Source: Dipylidium caninum (lineage: Eukaryota; Platyhelminthes; Cestoda; Cyclophyllidea; Dipylidiidae). From it: DNA of 64,000 nt. This document shows positions 46,201-55,071 of the stretch, piece after piece; the first letter of the stretch is position 1; every line of letters starts with the position of its first letter. Made by a program: the position numbers and the translations under genes. The DNA lies in the NCBI GenBank assembly GCA_017562135.1, contig QEYB01000926.1, positions 62,001 to 126,000 of the forward strand, written 5' to 3'. The notes below the pieces were generated by a model. It saw only the letters and a list, made by a program, of their open reading frames with translations. It was not told the origin of the DNA and ran no database searches.

Positions 46201-49148
46201 ATCTCGGGGGAAAAAGTCTTCGTCCTTCTAGACAATCATCACACCAATTCACCGCCACACTCTCGCCTCCCCTTGCCCAGCATCCCCTTCCACTGTTCAT
46301 CCACCATCCTCCTGCACTTTTACTATTGAAAGATCACCATTCAACGATCCGTCCAAAAACACACACTAATTGAATGGATTAGTCAAGTAAGGCACAGATA
46401 ATCGTTTCACGTCCACCGTCCGGCCCGGCCGAAGCCCCAAATGACGGCTAAGAGGGCAGCATACGACGCAGCAAGTCCCCGTGGAAGAGGAGGGGACAAC
46501 TGCCCAGGGTGGATAGACTTCCGTTGGGGCGGTTGTCCCTCTTTCCTCCCAGTACCTGGTCCCATAAAACCGGACCAGGTCAACAACATATGCTCCCGTT
46601 GACACGATTTCATGCCAAAGGCAAGTGAAGACAATTTCCCCCCCTCCCCAAACCCGGTCCGAGGGGCAATTCTTCCCACCTCCCACCACTGACAGGTAGT
46701 CACCATGGTAAGGGAGTGTTTCAAGAGGAAGGGAGGCCTTCCTTCCTGGCTTCCCCATCGGTGGGCTGTGACGAGGTGAAGTACCCTCGCGCCGTCTCAG
46801 CTGGTGCAGATCCGCCTGGTTTACTCGGGAATGCCTTGGATCTCGGATGAGCCGCCAAGCCAGGGACTTTTGCCCATACGCCGCCAAAAGTCAATTAGAC
46901 TGGCAGATGGTTTTAGGTGGAGAAGGCCACACTTATATGACGACTATAAAGACTGCTAACTTGTGTAAGGTAATAAAGAGGCATTAGCAGGATGAGAAGA
47001 GTGCAGTACTCAGTGTCGCCTTCAAGAAAAGGCGCCTGAAACTCGTCGTCTGGGCCAACCGTATAAGTGGGCGGCGAGTGGACACACTAGGGAGCAAAGC
47101 AGAGTGGGGAGACGGGAGGGAGAATACGAGCGCATGCAAGAAGTCGGAGGGAGATGGAGGGCAACCGTCGAGGTGTCGTGGCCGCATTACTCGCAAAGCA
47201 CTGGTCTCTCTGTGCTGCACAATAGCAAGACCGCTCGCATGCATGCTCATTCTGGCCTCGCCAGTGTGCGGCTTGGCTGGCCGGCGGACAGGCAGTCTTT
47301 CGGCGGAGTAGACCGCACAATCACGGGCACAGGCACAGGCAGTCAATCAGTCGGGCTGGTAGGTCAGAAGAAGAAGAGAGGAGAAGAAGAGGAGGAGGAG
47401 GAGGACAAAGAGAAGGAGAGAGTGGTAAGCAAAAGGCAGGCAAACTTACGGCGCATTGGCGAGCCAGTATCTGGGAGTGATAGCAGAAGACGTGTGAAGA
47501 AGAAGCATTTTGCAACGGCAAAGATCGGTCAAACAAACCCAAAAAGAGAGAGAGAGTAAAACAAACAAATACGGAACACACAAAAGGAGGCATGATGCGT
47601 TAAAACGAACTAGGGGCGTTGAAATGGCTGAGGGGAGTGGCGGCGGGCGAATGGAATGGGATGGGCAGAAGGAACACAGGAAAGGGGGAGGAGACTACCT
47701 ACCATAGTCGCAGCCTCGACCCGAGATGAGACTGGATTTGGGGACAGGGAGACGTCTTTGCTGTTTGATGTCGACAAAGAGCTCGGGGAAGTCCACTCGG
47801 TACTGGAAGTAGCAGAGCATTGGGTTGTCCCACGCTATGATATTGTGCTCCTGTATCACTAAATTCCCGAAAGAAGAATTCAAATAGACTGAAGGTCACA
47901 CACCATCCTAACTTGCCCTCCCTCCTCGCAATTGGCACAAATCTGGCTCGACAGATTAGGGAAAAAAATTTAGCATCCTGATAGATAAAATAGCAAAAGA
48001 GCACTAAGAAAAATAAACACACGGAGAAGAGGACTTATAAAAGGAGGCTAATATCTAAGCCAAGTTAACTAGATTAAAGCAAGGCAAATTCATAGGAGAA
48101 GTGGAAAGCGAGAGAGAGAGAGAGAGAGATAAAGAGATGTAGCGGAATTTCTAAGTCTCGCAAAAAGAGCACGTGGCAGAAACAGGAGTAGCATCAGCAT
48201 TAGCAACCCTCTCGCTTTTGGTGCAGAGGGCGCGCAGGGCTAAAACTCGTGTGTGCGCACACAAACGCACACACATCCAAGTACGCAAGCACACACGGTG
48301 AAAACCAACTGGTACCTGCGCACTATGCAGGGCACGCATCTAACAACTTCATTTGCGTACCCAGACGGCCGTGTAGTCATGGTACGAAGCCACCTGACCT
48401 TTTTGCTAGAATTACGCCTAGTCACTTGTAGTCGTCACTTTGCACGACGAACTCATGTCACCATCAACGTGGGCAACCTGACTATAGCGCCACAAAAACG
48501 AAATAAGTTGAGCACAAAACTAATATTATGCTAATAGCGGTTTAATTACAGAAGTTAGGATTCCATGTGTATTTAAAGCATCTTATGGACAGCCCTTAAA
48601 TTTCCTGGAGTAGTAGATTAATTAAAGGCGAAAGCGAGAACCGGGATAGATGCCCTTAGCGCTGAAACAAAATAACCTGCAGGACATTACCTTAAGTAAG
48701 CCATAAGATGAAAGGAGCATAGAAATTGTCATACTAGGTGCATCTTACCCGTGAGATTTCGAAGGTCCAAGATTTCCAACCCATCGGTGTAATTTTTTGC
48801 ATTCCGCGCTACAATTAAGGCACCATCACCGACTCCGTCAACATGGAAAGGCACTCGACCACGGATGATCCTTAATGATACGAGTGGTATTTGCTTCACT
48901 TCATTGTTGCCTATATATACATAACCGGATACTTCTCGAATTGAATTCAAAAATGACAGGTCGGGATCGCTGCCATCGTCTAATATGAACAATATCATTG
49001 GAAGGTAAAACGCTACCGAGACGTTTTAAATTACACAAAACAAGGTTGCCGATAATATGTGTGCATTGAGAATATTGTCTTTTGTAGTAGGCAAGCAGAG
49101 TCTCATCACTCATAGAACTGGGACAGCCAATATTCCTACTTCGGCATA
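12526..49148 (-). CDS. EGFR: EGF receptor family tyrosine kinase (whole gene, 22 exons found)
   Basis: A receptor tyrosine kinase of the EGFR/ErbB family, sitting in the plasma membrane and turning EGF-type ligands into intracellular phosphotyrosine signals. Exons in transcript order: 49017-49148, 48749-48979, 47703-47888, 42954-43037, 42045-42160, 39490-39631, 37369-37476, 36084-36204, 34788-34945, 34421-34615, 31774-32129, 27212-27407, 24420-24683, 22319-22503, 20297-20566, 16825-17181, 14914-15131, 14014-14210, 13784-13930, 13614-13711, 13081-13537 and 12526-13022. Every junction has GT..AG and matching phase, with no frameshift, giving about 1,570 residues. The first exon found begins with two bases of a split codon, so a signal-peptide exon is missing; it should lie above 49148. 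Order: L1, furin-like, L2, a long second Cys-rich region, one membrane helix, kinase, Tyr/Pro-rich tail. It is longer than human EGFR (1,210), as other flatworm receptors are. Introns reach 4.8 kb and carry many repeats. Confidence 0.96.
13614..17181 (-). CDS. EGFR: EGFR exons: tyrosine kinase domain
   Basis: Exons 16825-17181, 14914-15131, 14014-14210, 13784-13930 and 13614-13711 encode the kinase. All catalytic elements are present: glycine loop GKGAFGEVFRG, VAIK lysine, helix-C glutamate in DMLAEAKVMASV, HRDLAARN loop, ITDFGLAK, VPIRWLAIETL, DVWSYGVTLWEI and the RPTFLEL end. So it should be active. Odd points: about 25 extra Ser/Gly/Pro-rich residues between the VAIK strand and helix C; no tyrosine in the activation loop, where most ErbB receptors have one; valine at the position of human Thr790; and no cysteine at the position of human Cys797. 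Residues from the human receptor were aligned by eye. Confidence 0.96.
14511..14555. repeat. GA/GAGC simple repeat
   Basis: GAGAGAGAGAAAGAGAGC followed by several GAGC units in the intron between kinase exons 14014-14210 and 14914-15131. Confidence 0.85.
16350..16384. repeat. G-run tract, G-quadruplex-like
   Basis: Six or more runs of four to seven G separated by single C or A on the plus strand, within a receptor intron. On the transcript strand it is C-rich. Confidence 0.8.
19667..19709. repeat. (CAGG)n microsatellite
   Basis: About ten CAGG or near-CAGG units in the 3.1 kb receptor intron between the kinase and transmembrane exons. A C-run tract (19748-19785) follows within 40 bases. Confidence 0.9.
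20297..20566 (-). CDS. EGFR: EGFR exon: transmembrane and juxtamembrane segment
   Basis: A phase-0 exon of 90 codons. It finishes the ectodomain with FICNSTCPTELF, continues through a charged stretch, and then has a 24-residue hydrophobic helix (ALIAAGIVLICLLIF SIIFVFLWF) followed by the basic stop-transfer NYKAKRSRIKE. The juxtamembrane part ends APDMK and joins DAKSSREPNMGRWEMINIDD of the kinase exon. The basic cluster is shorter than the human RRRHIVRKRTLRR run. Confidence 0.94.
20916..20958. repeat. (GGA)n microsatellite
   Basis: A near-perfect GGA/GAG run in the intron upstream of the transmembrane exon. Confidence 0.9.
22319..32129 (-). CDS. EGFR: EGFR exons: second, extended cysteine-rich domain
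   Basis: Exons 31774-32129, 27212-27407, 24420-24683 and 22319-22503 encode about 330 residues rich in CxxC and Cys-Gly units: CHSECLPEAGCWGPGPGMC, CARCHEECAETCHGPGPDQC, GGLCVSRCAQDQY, CLPCNSKCLPP, CPEMECPPGHFG, CIPCHPECEVCAGPGNQ, CVNTCPPEDTY and CLRCHEQCSGGC. This is domain IV, but longer than the roughly 160 residues of human EGFR, so it seems to hold extra furin-like repeats. Exon 31774-32129 also carries a Pro/Ser-rich spacer between repeats; a possible 43-base intron there was tested and would break the frame. Confidence 0.92.
24272..24300. repeat. (ATTC)n microsatellite
   Basis: About seven ATTC tetranucleotides in a receptor intron, 120 bases from the donor of exon 24420-24683. Confidence 0.9.
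25207..25641. repeat. dispersed repeat, copy 1 (receptor intron)
   Basis: About 435 bases that occur again at 36632-37038. The copy starts with GATTCC, runs into a (GTC)15 microsatellite at 25216-25260, then shows near-identical sequence of more than 300 bases up to TTTCATAGTT. Unique sequence begins sharply after 25641. No terminal repeat or target duplication is obvious. Confidence 0.9.
27419..27441. repeat. (CA)n microsatellite near an acceptor
   Basis: Eleven CA units starting 12 bases beyond the acceptor of receptor exon 27212-27407; on the transcript strand this is a GT repeat just before the splice site. Confidence 0.9.
27643..27927. repeat. diverged repeat B, copy 1
   Basis: Shares CAGA.ACTTCTTCCAGT, then CACCGACCACCTACTGCCTCATG, GAGGCTTCAGAC, a GACGAGTCGCGG block and TAATTGCACT-like ends with 29594-29960. 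Similarity is patchy with indels, as expected for an old copy of an unclassified element. It lies in the receptor intron next to exon 27212-27407. Confidence 0.65.
29220..29243. repeat. (CA)n microsatellite
   Basis: Twelve CA units in a receptor intron. Similar CA tracts lie at 30572-30589 and 31542-31567. Confidence 0.9.
29347..29475. repeat. diverged repeat A, copy 1
   Basis: Shares TTTGACGTGAACAACCC, a CTGTAGA..GCAAACCTGA block, ACACACGT..GAGTGTCT and CTCCG..CTCGAC with 30108-30240. Followed by repeat B. Confidence 0.6.
29594..29960. repeat. diverged repeat B, copy 2
   Basis: Second copy of the segment at 27643-27927, same orientation, with an extra CCAAATCATCAT insertion. It lies right after a copy of repeat A (29347-29475), so A and B may be parts of one longer element. 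Confidence 0.65.
30108..30240. repeat. diverged repeat A, copy 2
   Basis: Second copy of the segment at 29347-29475, same orientation, about three quarters identical by eye. On the minus strand both copies read as a similar short peptide-like stretch (RH..TCVSKLRF versus RH..TCVAKFRF), which could be a trace of an old coding element. Confidence 0.6.
31542..31567. repeat. (CA)n microsatellite
   Basis: Thirteen CA units about 210 bases downstream (transcript sense) of exon 31774-32129. Confidence 0.9.
34421..36204 (-). CDS. EGFR: EGFR exons: second receptor L domain
   Basis: Exons 36084-36204, 34788-34945 and 34421-34615 encode the second L domain (about residues 333-491). Matches include CVFYSGAIYINKDSF, LRIEDLWSLHNIREIVGYIYL, LRNLTFLENLYKV and LEFLGLRSLRYMDMTAYLEA, in EGFR order. 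The exon ends with DPATC, which joins REGHVCHSEC of the next exon, equivalent to the start of domain IV. A G-rich run on the transcript strand begins about 30 bases after the donor of exon 34421-34615. Confidence 0.93.
35168..35212. repeat. G-run tract
   Basis: Repeated GGGA/GGGG units with a run of eight G, in the intron between L2 exons 34788-34945 and 36084-36204. Confidence 0.8.
36632..37038. repeat. dispersed repeat, copy 2 (receptor intron)
   Basis: Second copy of the segment at 25207-25641, in the same orientation, lying in the intron between exons 36084-36204 and 37369-37476. The GTC tract is shorter (seven units at 36641-36661) and the left third has small indels, while the right 310 bases differ only at scattered positions. 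An open frame on the minus strand is shared but ends differently, so I read it as non-coding. Confidence 0.9.
37369..43037 (-). CDS. EGFR: EGFR exons: first furin-like cysteine-rich domain
   Basis: Exons 42954-43037, 42045-42160, 39490-39631 and 37369-37476 encode the first Cys-rich domain (about residues 183-333), which in EGFR carries the dimerisation arm. Visible are TTCDNACSASDGSGHCWGPG, CDGACIGGCYGNTSNCWACR, GDTCTKFCPPRHH, ELHDICVKQCPEP and VCVIECDFKT. Cysteine spacing follows the family. In place of the usual arm sequence between CPP and the next Cys there is HHVNPTTSRQELNPDF, so the arm is present but diverged. All four exons keep phase across introns of 0.9-2.4 kb, and the next intron upstream is 4.7 kb. 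Confidence 0.93.
43038..47702 (-). other. 4.7 kb receptor intron
   Basis: Intron between the L1 and first Cys-rich exons. GC-rich, with CTC, GGA and GA-rich tracts (43353-43388, 45315-45345, 47374-47405). Many long open frames on both strands result from base composition; none has recognisable protein features or splice support. I see no nested gene. Confidence 0.6.
43353..43388. repeat. (CTC)n microsatellite
   Basis: About eleven CTC units with one GCTC interruption in the 4.7 kb receptor intron. Confidence 0.9.
47703..49148 (-). CDS. EGFR: EGFR exons: first receptor L domain
   Basis: Exons 49017-49148, 48749-48979 and 47703-47888 encode the first ligand-binding leucine-rich L domain (about residues 1-170). 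Key matches are CTHIIGNLVLCNL, then DLSFLNSIREVSGYVYIG, IPLVSLRIIRGR, LEILDLRNLT and the NPMLCYF turn, all in the order seen in EGFR. The first two exons are AT-rich in base and codon use, unlike all later exons. The next exon upstream, carrying the signal peptide, was not found. A strong GTAAGA donor ends 48749-48979 and a GTAGGT donor ends 47703-47888. Confidence 0.93.
48110..48130. repeat. (GA)n microsatellite
   Basis: About ten GA units in the receptor intron between exons 47703-47888 and 48749-48979, near the GC-rich to AT-rich change. Confidence 0.9.
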
Positions 49149-49675
49149 CTGGGAATTAACAAATATATACAATTTACTTTTTATGTCCTTATATTCAGGT
49201 GCTAATGACAGTTTAAATGCGGAGGCAGCCCCTAAACGTAATTATTATTAAAACGGATACCACCGGTATATAAAAGAATAAAAACATTTATCCAAATCTG
49301 AACCATGTCAGTGGAACCACATTACTTGAAGCATATAGGCTTGAAACCCCACATCTAGTTTAACCTTATAAAATGAACAGTTTAAACATAACGTAATTAC
49401 TTACAAAATGTAAATGGCCTGCCTGATTACCATTGATAAAATCAACCAAAGATTGAACAGTAAAAAATGCTATGTAGTAAAAATGCAAAACATTGCTACG
49501 CCATTGCTTTAAATGACAAAATATTCGGAAGCTTACAATCACTATAAAGATAGGAGTTGATGTTCGACGATAACTTTCATTGTCTTGTACATTCGCGAAA
49601 ATTTTAAGCCGGGAAATTTTTACAGTTGCCCACGTGATAATGTGATCGCTTGTCCAAAATAAACGCGGACATTAG

Positions 49676-49807
49676 GCATTCCTATTGGATTTGGACAAAT
49701 TTTCCAAAGAAGACTATGTTATCTACCAGCAATATTATATTTGCGGGCCCAATTATCGTCAAAATATCTTCTTGGCCGTTTCTGCTCACACCGATGAGCT
49801 AAAACGG
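49676..49807 (+). CDS. orphan coding exon A, unrecognised
   Basis: A 44-codon open stretch with an ATTAG acceptor before it and a CGG/GTAAGA donor after it, phase 0 at both ends. It reads AFLLDLDKFSKEDYVIYQQ and then YYICGPNYRQNIFLAVSAH, which looks like real protein rather than chance. An in-frame stop sits just before the acceptor. It is on the opposite strand to the receptor, 530 bases beyond its first placed exon, so the two genes either interleave or this exon belongs to a head-to-head neighbour. The family is not recognised. Confidence 0.4.
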
Positions 49808-50408
49808 GTAAGATTTATCTCAACTTAATGTCCAGTTACCACAACCACGAGAGCTAAATAAATCATTACAACTCCAACTTCTGTTGAATGTAACCCATGT
49901 GCCTTTCTTTATAGCTGTTTACTTAGGTCTGGCACTCCTCGACCTTTATCTAATAACCCTACCTTCACTGCTCATCCGTTTCATAACTCCAACCTGGAGA
50001 CGGTTTATCTGCTGTATTAACACAGCATATCATCATATCTAACTCACACGCAGCCCAAATGCCTTTTAGATGGAGTGCAAATCGACTCCAGAAGCGACAG
50101 ATGACAGACATTTGTCATGCATTGGTACATGAGTACTGCTAACTAGCAGAATTGAAGAGGTTTTACATGAACTATGGTGAAGAATTCATCGATTTCTAGT
50201 CAACCGGCCAAGATCTAATCAAATTAACTTATGATTATAAACACATGTAGAGAACTCTAATGCGGTCGTCATTATCATCGATTTTCGGTTAAGTGAGCTT
50301 ACGGAATAAGGATCAGTAATCGATATGCATTAAAGCCCACGTGTCTTTACTAATAGGATGAGTCAACACTTCGAGTCAGCTAATGGGGCTACAGTTTCAG
50401 TCTGACAG

Positions 50409-50545
50409 TTTCCCTGCCCAAGTCACTCGTACGGTGGATCAGATCTTCCGATCTCTATTCCTCAGACCTTCATTCCTGACAATGTTGACAACCGTGAGCC
50501 CTTTGCTTTACCACCATATGGAACATCACCAATTTACAACGTTTC
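50409..50545 (+). CDS. orphan coding exon B, unrecognised
   Basis: Forty-five codons plus two bases, from a GTCTGACAG acceptor (phase 0, matching exon A at 49676-49807) to a strong GTAAGT donor. It reads FPCPSHSYGGSDLPISIPQ then TFIPDNVDNREPFALPPYG and TSPIYNV. It contains a PPxY-type motif (PPYG), a possible WW-domain ligand. Exons A and B probably belong to one plus-strand gene. It could be the N-terminal part of BICC1, but there is no similarity to known BICC1 N-termini. Confidence 0.4.
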
Positions 50546-50980
50546 GTAAGTACTTATTCCTTCCTTACAATCTCAATCATGTTATCCCGTTTCCTATGTT
50601 TTTCCGCATTCGACGGTCCAAATCTGATGCCTTTCTCACTTCATTGTCCTAATGCAAAGCTCGTAAGAAAACATAAGATTTTATCATTTTCCTTAATTTT
50701 TTCTGTCGCATTAAGAATACCCCCGGTCATTTGCCTACTTAGTCTAAGTGCGATTTCAATTCGGCTAAAAAATTGATTTTGTGGTGTATCGATCGGAGGC
50801 CACGAAAGAGTCTTCGGTTTGCGGAGCTCAGACCACCCACATACACAGACAAAGGAATTCAGGTTATGTCAATAAAATCGAGGTGTCTGCGGCCTCTGAG
50901 TAAAGTTTACATTGCACAGGGTAAATAACCGGGAAAGTTTGCTGCTTAAATACGCAATTTCACAATGGCAATAAACTGGC

Positions 50981-51830
50981 ATGGCAATTTGCACAGAAAA
51001 TTTTAATGACCTCTTGCAGCAAATCAATGATGTTGTTCCGCCTGTGTTTATTGGGATGACCTCGAGACAATGCATTATTTTTACGCGTTTATCAGACATA
51101 AGCAGTGGGAATTACATTTGTCTGCAAATTATGACCCACAGTAGGGAAAAAGGAGTGTTTTGGATCATAATGAGTTACACTGTGAGGACATTTGGCGTTA
51201 ACTTCAAAAGAAAGAGAGATGACAATAATGAAGTGGTTGGAGTAAATGAAGGCTACTTGTTTAAGTGCAAGTACGACGGTGAACAGAAAACTGCGGAGTC
51301 AAGCAAAACAATTACCTCATTTGAGGACCTACCCTCTTTTGTCGGTTAGAAAAATAACTCACAAGTTGCAAGAAAGTAATGCAAAAGGAAAATTAGCATC
51401 AGTGAACATCAAGCCAGTGGTGGAGTTTACAACCTGTGTCGCCCGCCATTAAATATTCCCACGAGTGAAAGTAAGAAAGTTACCATCTTTGTTAAGAATA
51501 ATACAGCAATTGAGAGACGAATGCATGAGCTGATGAGGTGGCATAATTTTGACAGGAGATTATGTGTTTCACAAGCTAAACTAGTTCACATACCAAGCCA
51601 TTTCACATGGGAATCCGCATGCCTTCGGTAGTCTCATGCGAGGAAAGGCGTTCATACACACCATCCGCACGCACTCTATCCACATTGTATCCCATTTGCT
51701 TTTCTTCCGAGAGAAGACTTCTCAATGGTAGCAGTGATAGCCAACCCGGTAGTTGGCATAAGAAACATTGGACAAGAGAAATTATGATTTCTACGCTCAG
51801 AAGAAGTACCAGTGCAGTTTGGGGGAAGTA
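50981..51830 (+). pseudogene. possible decayed Merlin/IS1016-type transposase
   Basis: A 122-codon open frame (50981-51346, stop after 51346) includes EVVGVNEGYLFKCKYDGEQ, which resembles the region around the first catalytic Asp of Merlin transposases (pattern VVEIDES..F.KRKYNRG), with that Asp replaced by Asn. After a stop, another frame (about 51463-51520) reads KLPSLLRIIQQ, weakly like the next conserved block. Frames are broken and no inverted repeats were seen. Merlin elements are known in flatworms. This rests on short similarity judged by eye. Confidence 0.3.
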
Positions 51831-53488
51831 GAATTTACTTCACAAGTTAAATGCATATGAATGTTCGTTTTAGGCCAAACAAAATAATAAAAAAATTAAC
51901 ACGTAAGGGGTTGACATTGTTTTCCACCTAACTGAAATTCCTTTCTACCTTTTACGCACGCTGCCACCGTTGAATAGTCCAGAAGGAGTTTCAAAGTGGG
52001 CCAGGGGAGTGCCTGATGATTACCAACCGAGTTGCCACAACATTAAAAGCTAGACAAGTAATGCAGAAGGCAGCGGGGGAAAGCAGTAGCAAAGCTAAAT
52101 AAGGCGGGTATGACGAAAGACAATGGCACTCATGAGGAGAAGAGTCTGCCTCAAGCCTGGTAATAATAAGGCGGGTTACTGGCAGAAATGTCCCCTCACC
52201 CGCGTTGGAGTGATGCTTTGTGTGTCCTCCCTGGAAATTGTTATGCGCGCCAAAGTGGAACAAAGAGATCGATAATTTCGAGGTGCATGATGAGTCGAAT
52301 TCACCCCGTTCTACCAGTACGGGGACACGAAAAGGAGGGGTGGGGGGGGGGGCGTTGTGATCGATGGATCGATATTTCTCGCTACGTCATACAGGCTTGC
52401 GCTGGTAGCGGTCCCACACACCATTCCTCACTTCACTGGGCTGCAGCCTAGCCAACATGAAGCGACGGTCCTGATGCTCCCTGCTGCCTTTAACTTTTGG
52501 CACACACACACACACACACATACATATAGACTCAACCATTTTATTCTCTCATTTGATCTGTGTAAAGTTTCTCTCTCCTCTCTCAAAAACTCCCCCATCT
52601 CCTCTTGGCGTGGCTAGCGTGATGGCGAAGAAAAATGGTAAGTAAGTGGCAAATAAACAGAGGTTCATGCTCTCTATACAACCCTATTAAAATCAAAAGA
52701 TTACTTATCTCCTTGCATGTTTGACCGATTTCTGAAGTGACTCGCGAAGATTTCCACCCCAGGATGTGGTTTGATTTAATTCTAATTTTTACGGCTCCAT
52801 TCCGTTTAACTGTGTGAGCCCATTTTCGTAGGAACACTGCTGCGTACGAAAAGTAGGTGTTAGGAATCAAGTCGTGGGAAGCGTGTGAATGAACAGGAGA
52901 TGGCCATTAGGATTACGTGTCTTCCTCACAATACACCACTTCAACATTGTTTAATTTATTCTCCTGCTGATGGTTTCAGGGGGCTTTTTGTAGCAATTTT
53001 AAAGTTCAAGGAAGAACTCGTTCTCTTTAATTAACTTTGTAAGAGCCCTCAACCGAATTTTAAAGCTACCTATGCTTTACCCTAATGCCTTCTATTCCTC
53101 TCTTCCTACGTCCATGACCAAATTTACCGAGTGTACAAGAGTGCGTATATTAACGAAATTTTCCCCTCTCTAGACACACCTTCATTAGCGATCGCCAGAT
53201 CTTAGCGGAAGCCCGTCACTGGCTCCCCAACTAATTCCCTATCTCCTATTGGCATAACTGAAACTATCCCTTATCGCCACTAGCAACATCCGAAGGGCCA
53301 TCCTTTCCCCACCCCCCCCTCCCCACCTAACGGTGGCTAAAATTTTTACGTGCCACGTCTTTTGTTTGGACGTCGATGCAGTCCACCTGCTCCACCATGA
53401 CACCCCACGCCGACCAATTAAAGGATAGGTTCTACACCCTCCTTGTGATCATACACTTCCTATGCGTTCCGTTCTTATCGCATTTTAG
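51831..53488. other. AT-rich spacer, no supported gene
   Basis: Contains one CA microsatellite (52500-52520) and a G-run at 52338-52352. A possible terminal exon at 53175-53236 (HTFISDRQILAEARHWLPN then TAA) follows a CCCCTCTCTAG acceptor and fits the phase of orphan exon B, but it is short and unproven. Confidence 0.3.
52500..52520. repeat. (CA)n microsatellite
   Basis: Ten CA units followed by TACATATA in the AT-rich spacer before BICC1. Confidence 0.9.
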
Positions 53489-53547
53489 CAAAACCACATG
53501 ACGAAAGCGACAAATACTCCCGAATTCTACGAGTCTGTGAGAAAAGG
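53489..53547 (+). CDS. orphan coding exon C, unrecognised
   Basis: Nineteen codons and two leading bases between a CATTTTAG acceptor and an AGG/GTGAGT donor, reading KPHDESDKYSRILRVCEKR. It ends in phase 0, the phase in which the first placed BICC1 exon (55072) begins, so it might be an upstream BICC1 exon. No family match. Confidence 0.3.
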
Positions 53548-54342
53548 GTGAGTATCTCGTTCCCTTTCTTGCTCGTGTCTGGCTGTGAAAGTGAAAAACC
53601 CCCTCACTCTCGCCCTAATAATGAAGTTGACTTGAAATATAATCGTATAATGCATTTAGGGAGCATAGTTTTTACGAACCTCCACCAAAATGATTGATAA
53701 GAAAAAAAGACGTTTTAGCGGGATGCTAACAGACGCATAAATATGCGGTAATTGGAAGGACATGCTATGAACAAACTCAAGCTCTTTTGGAGTTTCCATG
53801 GCCCTGGGGCCCCTAATGCCCTAATTTCTTTTATCATTTGCCACTTAATAAAAATGGTCGGTCCATTCTACTACTATGGTCTTCCACTAGAATGCTGGGC
53901 TGGAAACTGCGATGGACCTCGGGATGTCCTGGGGGCAATAAGAGATTTTACCTGAGCGCAGTTGGTTAAGAAGACACCTTCTGATTCATACTCAGATATT
54001 TTTATCCTGCATACTAATTTTGCCATCTTTCTCCTGAATGATATGTCGTATTTTCAAAAAGAACATTCTAGAAGGCTTAGTTGATCTATCTGAGATCATT
54101 TCTTGGCCGATTTCGATTCACGGTAAATTTGACACGTATTTTCCCAGGCAGAGAAAGTTCAGTTTTATCGAATTCTACCTTTACAAGCATCTGCAAGTGT
54201 TTCTCGTTTAAACTAAGGGAAAAAGAAACAATGCCCATTGGGCATTCCTGATGGAGAGGAAGGCTTTATTTTCCTCTCCCCTCTTAGGTTCCCTTACCCT
54301 CCCACCTATCATGCTTTTTAACCCCTCTTCTGCAAGACTCAC

Positions 54343-54441
54343 CAAAAGTTCATCGGTAATGAGAAATTTAGCTTGAGTGGTAACTTTGGCTCCCAAATCC
54401 CGGCTGCATCTGCTCTCCGAGCCACGCCATTTAATAAATTG
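54343..54441 (-). CDS. orphan coding exon D, unrecognised
   Basis: Thirty-three codons on the minus strand with a CTTTACAG acceptor at its high end and a TTG/GTGAGT donor at its low end, phase 0 both sides: QFIKWRGSESRCSRDLGAK then VTTQAKFLITDELL. The frame stays open past the donor (VSLAEEGLKSMIGGR) to a second donor GTAAGG near 54296, so the exon may be longer. No partner exons found. Confidence 0.3.
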
Positions 54442-55071
54442 CTGTAAAGATTGTCCCTTGTGTAATCACCATGTTGACGCGACGTTGGTAGCTACTTTTT
54501 TTGCGCCTAATATGCATCAATCAAGGCTTACGATGGCAAAGGGTGTCACAAGCTTATCTACTGGGAAGATTTTGCGTGTATCTAATACTTTTAAGACTAT
54601 TGCTGGCTTAAGAGTGCGGGAAGAAATGCAGTGCGTTAGTTAAAGCGTAGACCGACAAAGTTTTTCGTATGAGAATATGTTGTGAGTTTACAGTCTTAAA
54701 GAAAATTGCACATGCTTACCGTCAGTCAGTAACCATAAATCCCCCCTACCCTCCGTTTCTCTAAGTTAAGACGCGGACAAACTGATGTTGCGCAAAAGAA
54801 AACATACCTGTGTCGTCGATTCAGAAGTGGTAGTGTGTAAAAACTCTCAATTTGCCTTTTCTCTTGCGTAATGTCTCGTTGCGGTAGCATGCACTTGAAG
54901 GCTAGTGAGGGAAATCGCTGAGGGGGATTCCTGTAATTCCCATTCGCATTCGGGGCAATTACCAGTGACGTCCTGAGGTAATCCTGATATGGGACGTAAA
55001 AACTAGCGCAAATGATCAAACAAACAAGATACTCATGTGTTTACCCATTTCTGCCTACCATGTGTGTCAAG
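54442..55071. other. spacer or intron before BICC1 exon
   Basis: About 630 AT-rich bases without a supported exon. The upstream KH domain seen in vertebrate and insect BICC1 was looked for here and not found. Confidence 0.35.

Noticed and set aside
49410..49505. Minus-strand hydrophobic stretch as receptor signal-peptide exon
   Set aside because: Its donor leaves the wrong phase for exon 49017-49148 and it has no start codon in the needed frame.
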